Positions 61,319 through 64,000 of a DNA stretch of 64,000 nt are shown piece after piece (position 1 is the first letter of the stretch; each line of letters starts with the position of its first letter). The notes beneath the pieces were generated by a model, which saw nothing but the letters and a program-made list of their open reading frames with translations, was not told the origin of the DNA and did no database searches. Source of the DNA: Sphingobacterium sp. (lineage in GTDB: Bacteria; Bacteroidota; Bacteroidia; Sphingobacteriales; Sphingobacteriaceae); the NCBI GenBank assembly GCA_031286695.1, contig JAITTY010000013.1, positions 1 to 64,000 of the forward strand, read 5' to 3'. The position numbers were made by a program, and so were the translations under genes.

Positions 61319-62668
61319 TTAAAAACTGGTAATTATTTTCACCCCGCCATTGCTGTAATTCAAATCCGATGATTTTAATCCGCCTATAGGGGCTTTGTAA
61401 TAAGGTTCTACGGAAATGGACAATTTCCCAACTTTCTGTTTCCGTCCAACTGAAAAATTAATAAAACCGTTTACACCTTTATCATCAACATTTTTATCCG
61501 TAGACTTCTGTTTATACTCCGTATTATTTGTTTCATAAATCGTTGCTCGTTCCTGATCCAAGACACCAACATAAGATACACCAACGGAAGTATAGAAATT
61601 CTTGTTGATCGCGTACCTAACATCCAACGGGATATCTACTGTTAAAATTTTACCAGAAACCCGTTCATTACTCTTCGCATCCTTTGCATCAGCAGTACGC
61701 ATCGCAAATGAGTTGCTAACACTTGATTGAGAAATATAATTTGGAGCATCCGCATAAATGGAATTCGATCCCATCGCTGGTGTTATAGGCGTATTTCCCG
61801 AAACAGCTCCATAATGTTGAATCGAAGCGCCCGAACGAAGGCTTACTTTGCTCGAAAGATTATAAGCTAGCGCTACACCGCCACCCAATGTTATACTCTC
61901 TGATGTTGAAGCAGGAGATACAAAAGCTCCCATCTCCCATTTTTTCTCCTGGCTTGTCTTATTAATGACAACACTATTTTTAACATTTCCCTGCTGCGCA
62001 GCATACAGCTGTGAAAGCTTCGCTGCTTCGCGTTGGGTCTGATTGCCGGAAGAAATATTGAATGGATTAGATTGGGCAGCAGCAACACGGCTTGCTGGAG
62101 CAACTGATGCTTCCTCCCCTTCGTTTTCATTTAAACTAATACTCGCTGAAAAATTGGTATTTTTCAATTGCATCGACCGTAATTGTCCAACATCATTTGA
62201 AACACTTACATCATGTCCATGTATCAATTGTCCAGAATTTAATGCGAGTTGATGCTTGTCCATAGCTTGACTGGAAGAAGTGGGCGCTGCTGAATAAGTA
62301 AAGGGCTTTTTCAAGGATAGTGTCTCTGAAGCTACTCCATTATCCTGTGTAATCGCTGATAGCGAACGCTGAATAGATTCTTTTAAGTCTTTATTATTAC
62401 CTAAAACCTCTGCACTTTCATGACGATGTTCCATGACCACTGAAGGTGAATCAGTCTGTACATTATTTTTAAAACCCCAATATCCTGCACCAAAACATAA
62501 TAATACAGCCGCCGCAGCACTCCAATACTTCCAATTGGAAGAACCACGGGAAGCTACCCCATAATTTGAAGCAAACTTCTCCCAGGAACCTTCTTTATAA
62601 GGTAGTTCATGGTCTTTTAATTGTCCAATGATCTCTTCTATCAATTCCTTTTTCTTATTGTCTTTCAT
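61319..62668 (-). CDS. Membrane protein with sigma-linked N-terminus and beta-barrel-like C-terminus
   Basis: A 449-aa protein. Residues 1-47 are cytoplasmic, charged and helical (including Y-K-E-G-S-W-E-K-F, common in Bacteroidota anti-sigma-like proteins); one transmembrane helix follows (Y-W-S-A-A-A-A-V-L-L-C-F-G-A-G-Y-W-G-F, about 48-66). A long Ser/Asn/Gln-rich linker (about 70-235) leads to a C-terminal region of alternating strands (S-L-R-S-G-A-S-I-Q-H, D-I-P-L-D-V-R-Y-A-I-N-K-N-F-Y) like a small outer-membrane barrel. It starts 14 bp after an ECF sigma gene, so a regulatory link is likely. Confidence 0.75.
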   Translation of the reverse strand: MKDNKKKELIEEIIGQLKDHELPYKEGSWEKFASNYGVASRGSSNWKYWSAAAAVLLCFGAGYWGFKNNVQTDSPSVVMEHRHESAEVLGNNKDLKESIQRSLSAITQDNGVASETLSLKKPFTYSAAPTSSSQAMDKHQLALNSGQLIHGHDVSVSNDVGQLRSMQLKNTNFSASISLNENEGEEASVAPASRVAAAQSNPFNISSGNQTQREAAKLSQLYAAQQGNVKNSVVINKTSQEKKWEMGAFVSPASTSESITLGGGVALAYNLSSKVSLRSGASIQHYGAVSGNTPITPAMGSNSIYADAPNYISQSSVSNSFAMRTADAKDAKSNERVSGKILTVDIPLDVRYAINKNFYTSVGVSYVGVLDQERATIYETNNTEYKQKSTDKNVDDKGVNGFINFSVGRKQKVGKLSISVEPYYKAPIGGLKSSDLNYSNGGVKIITSF

Positions 62669-62682
62669 CGTAACAACAATAT

Positions 62683-63288
62683 TTATCTTATTTCTTGAAC
62701 TATACCTGTATAGTCCAAGTATAACTTTCTAAGTTTTTGTTTCGCTCTTGTCAGATAAGTACGCGAAGTGCTATCTGGTATATTAAGCATTTGAGCTATT
62801 TCATCATGCGAATACCCCTCGATTTCGTAGAGATTAAAAATATTTTTTTGAATCTCAGGAAGCTTATCCAGCAAGCGCATAATCTCATTAACTTCCAGTC
62901 GACTATCCAACTGAACAGCAGGTGTATGCATATCCCCTTCTCCTAGATCTTCAACTGAATAAAATTGCTTCTTACTTCGTAAAAAATCTATGGAAATATT
63001 TGCTGCAATACGCCCTATCCAGGCTCTGAAAGACTTTTCTAGATTTTCATCGTCAATATCTCTGTTAAACGAATCCAATTTGCGAAATACCCGAACAAAG
63101 CTTTCATTCACGAGCTCTTCTGCATCCACATCCTGTTTTACATAACGTATAATAATAGCCATGAGGTAACCATAATACTTCTTATAAACGAAGGCTTTAC
63201 CATCCTCACGATCACGCAAGCAACGTTCTAAGGCATCATGTAAAGATGATAACTTCCTGTTATAAAAATATGACTGAATTATACCCAC
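62683..63288 (-). CDS. ECF-type RNA polymerase sigma factor
   Basis: A 201-aa sigma-70 family protein. Region 2 spans about 30-100 (A-F-V-Y-K-K-Y-Y-G-Y-L, V-D-A-E-E-L-V-N-E-S-F-V-R-V-F, F-R-A-W-I-G-R-I-A-A-N-I-S-I-D-F-L-R). Region 4 is at about 135-190 (L-P-E-I-Q-K-N-I-F-N-L-Y-E-I-E-G-Y-S-H-D-E-I-A-Q-M-L-N-I-P). It is co-transcribed with the membrane protein gene 14 bp downstream, which may act as its anti-sigma factor. Confidence 0.93.
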   Translation of the reverse strand: MGIIQSYFYNRKLSSLHDALERCLRDREDGKAFVYKKYYGYLMAIIIRYVKQDVDAEELVNESFVRVFRKLDSFNRDIDDENLEKSFRAWIGRIAANISIDFLRSKKQFYSVEDLGEGDMHTPAVQLDSRLEVNEIMRLLDKLPEIQKNIFNLYEIEGYSHDEIAQMLNIPDSTSRTYLTRAKQKLRKLYLDYTGIVQEIR

Positions 63289-63614
63289 TTAAACTATTTA
63301 ATTATCAAGTTTCAAACTTAGACAAATTGCTTTTTATATGCAATAAATTGCAGCAGCTACGAAAACAACCTATCGAACCCTCCGCTAGCATTGTGAACCA
63401 TTTTTTGTCGCGGAGATAACGAAATTAAAGTTATAAAACTTAAAATCAAATAGCCGAATGTCCCCTTGTAATATCACTATTTAACTATTTTTATTCCTTA
63501 AACGGAGTACATTGTACTTTTGCTACAGTGATTTCGAAAAAAATCCATAAAAAGAATTGAAAAAAAATGGCTATTTTTGCGTGATTTTCACATTTTAAAT
63601 ATTATTCATACCGA
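63289..63614. other. Divergent intergenic region between sigma factor and lysS
   Basis: A 326-bp spacer. It holds a good minus-strand promoter for the sigma gene (63313-63343) and, on the plus strand, two exact TAnnTTTG elements (63525-63532 and 63572-63579) that may drive lysS; neither of these has a clear -33 partner. No coding frame or RNA gene is evident. Confidence 0.5.
63313..63343 (-). promoter_or_regulatory. Promoter of the ECF sigma factor gene
   Basis: On the minus strand TTG (63341-63343) and TAAGTTTG (63313-63320) are separated by 20 bp, matching the Bacteroidota -33/-7 consensus. The predicted leader before the sigma ATG is about 18 nt. Confidence 0.7.
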
Positions 63615-64000
63615 ATGAGTACTGTATTATCCGAACAGGAACAACTTAGAAGACAAGCGATGCAATCGTTGTTGGATATGGGAATTGACCCTTTTCCAGC
63701 AAACGAATTTGTCGTCAATGCACATGCTGCTGATATTTTAGAAAATTACGATAGAGATAAATTGAATTATAAGAACATTACTATTGCTGGACGGATCATG
63801 AGCCGTCGTGTGATGGGCAGTGCTTCATTTTTTGAAATTCAAGACTCTACCGGACGAATTCAAGCCTATATTAAGCGCGATGACGTCTGTCCTGATGAAA
63901 ATAAGGATCTTTACAATGTAGTTTTCAAAAAGCTATTGGATATTGGGGATATCGTCGGCATTAAAGGCTATGTTTTCACAACACAAACCGAAGCGATTGC
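63615..64000 (+). CDS. lysS: Lysyl-tRNA synthetase, 5' part (cut by window end)
   Basis: An open frame of 128 complete codons runs off the right edge. The N-terminus reads M-S-T-V-L-S-E-Q-E-Q-L-R-R-Q-A-M, followed by D-M-G-I-D-P-F-P-A and the anticodon-binding OB fold (I-T-I-A-G-R-I-M-S-R-R-V-M-G-S-A-S-F-F-E-I-Q-D-S-T-G-R-I-Q), characteristic of class-II lysyl-tRNA synthetase. The catalytic domain lies outside the window. Confidence 0.92.
   Translation, partial: MSTVLSEQEQLRRQAMQSLLDMGIDPFPANEFVVNAHAADILENYDRDKLNYKNITIAGRIMSRRVMGSASFFEIQDSTGRIQAYIKRDDVCPDENKDLYNVVFKKLLDIGDIVGIKGYVFTTQTEAI

Overview
The window looks like chromosomal DNA of a Bacteroidota bacterium, most likely a Sphingobacterium-like member of the Sphingobacteriaceae. 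The evidence is AT-rich DNA, sparse Shine-Dalgarno sites, several matches to the Bacteroidota -7 promoter element TAnnTTTG, many lipoproteins, a TonB-dependent receptor locus, LytTR/LytS and NarL-type signalling, and an ImuA-ImuB-DnaE2 operon. There is no phage, CRISPR array or rRNA. The only clear mobile element is an IS481-family insertion sequence at the left edge. The right edge cuts through lysS.

Layout. 1-1240: IS481-type element. 1318-3662: NarL response regulator with a kinase-like partner lacking its phospho-acceptor His, then an orphan ECF sigma factor ending in a 25-bp perfect terminator stem. 3763-10664: housekeeping and hypothetical genes (SIMPL lipoprotein, GH1 beta-glucosidase, membrane proteins, exported VOC protein, threonine-aldolase-like enzyme). 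10757-18542: aquaporin, DUF4838 glycan-related protein, single-domain response regulator, nitronate monooxygenase, D-2-hydroxyacid dehydrogenase, HxlR regulator divergent from a DHA2 MFS pump. 19636-25068: imuA-imuB-dnaE2 mutagenic repair operon behind a 32-bp palindromic operator. 25149-32078: LytTR/LytS pair, lgt, a second NarL regulator and a multi-PAS histidine kinase.

32167-39279: the most distinctive locus. A TonB-dependent receptor, a parallel beta-helix lipoprotein and a beta-propeller phytase run in series, preceded by a TPR/HTH membrane regulator. The receptor promoter carries a pair of 16-bp direct repeats just upstream of its -33 element. 39477-42279: arginase and ornithine aminotransferase, divergent from an Lrp-type regulator, with a 16-bp palindrome between them. 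43784-45650: an alkaline phosphatase whose long upstream region holds four tandem 11-bp units resembling a Pho box, followed by three identical tandem tRNA-Thr(TGT) genes and clpB.

48906-61209: thioredoxin-like protein, purN, a Cys-rich 60-aa protein, MFS transporter, DUF4442 protein, SCO and cytochrome c lipoproteins, then a TetR-TolC-MFP-RND efflux operon ending in another 25-bp perfect terminator stem, and a HAD phosphatase. 61319-63288: an ECF sigma factor followed by a protein that joins a cytoplasmic tail and one inner-membrane helix to a beta-barrel-like C-terminus. 63615-64000: 5' part of lysS.

Phosphorus acquisition (phytase locus, alkaline phosphatase), stress and DNA damage (imu operon, clpB) and envelope efflux are the coherent themes. 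All functional calls come from reading the protein sequences; no database search was run.
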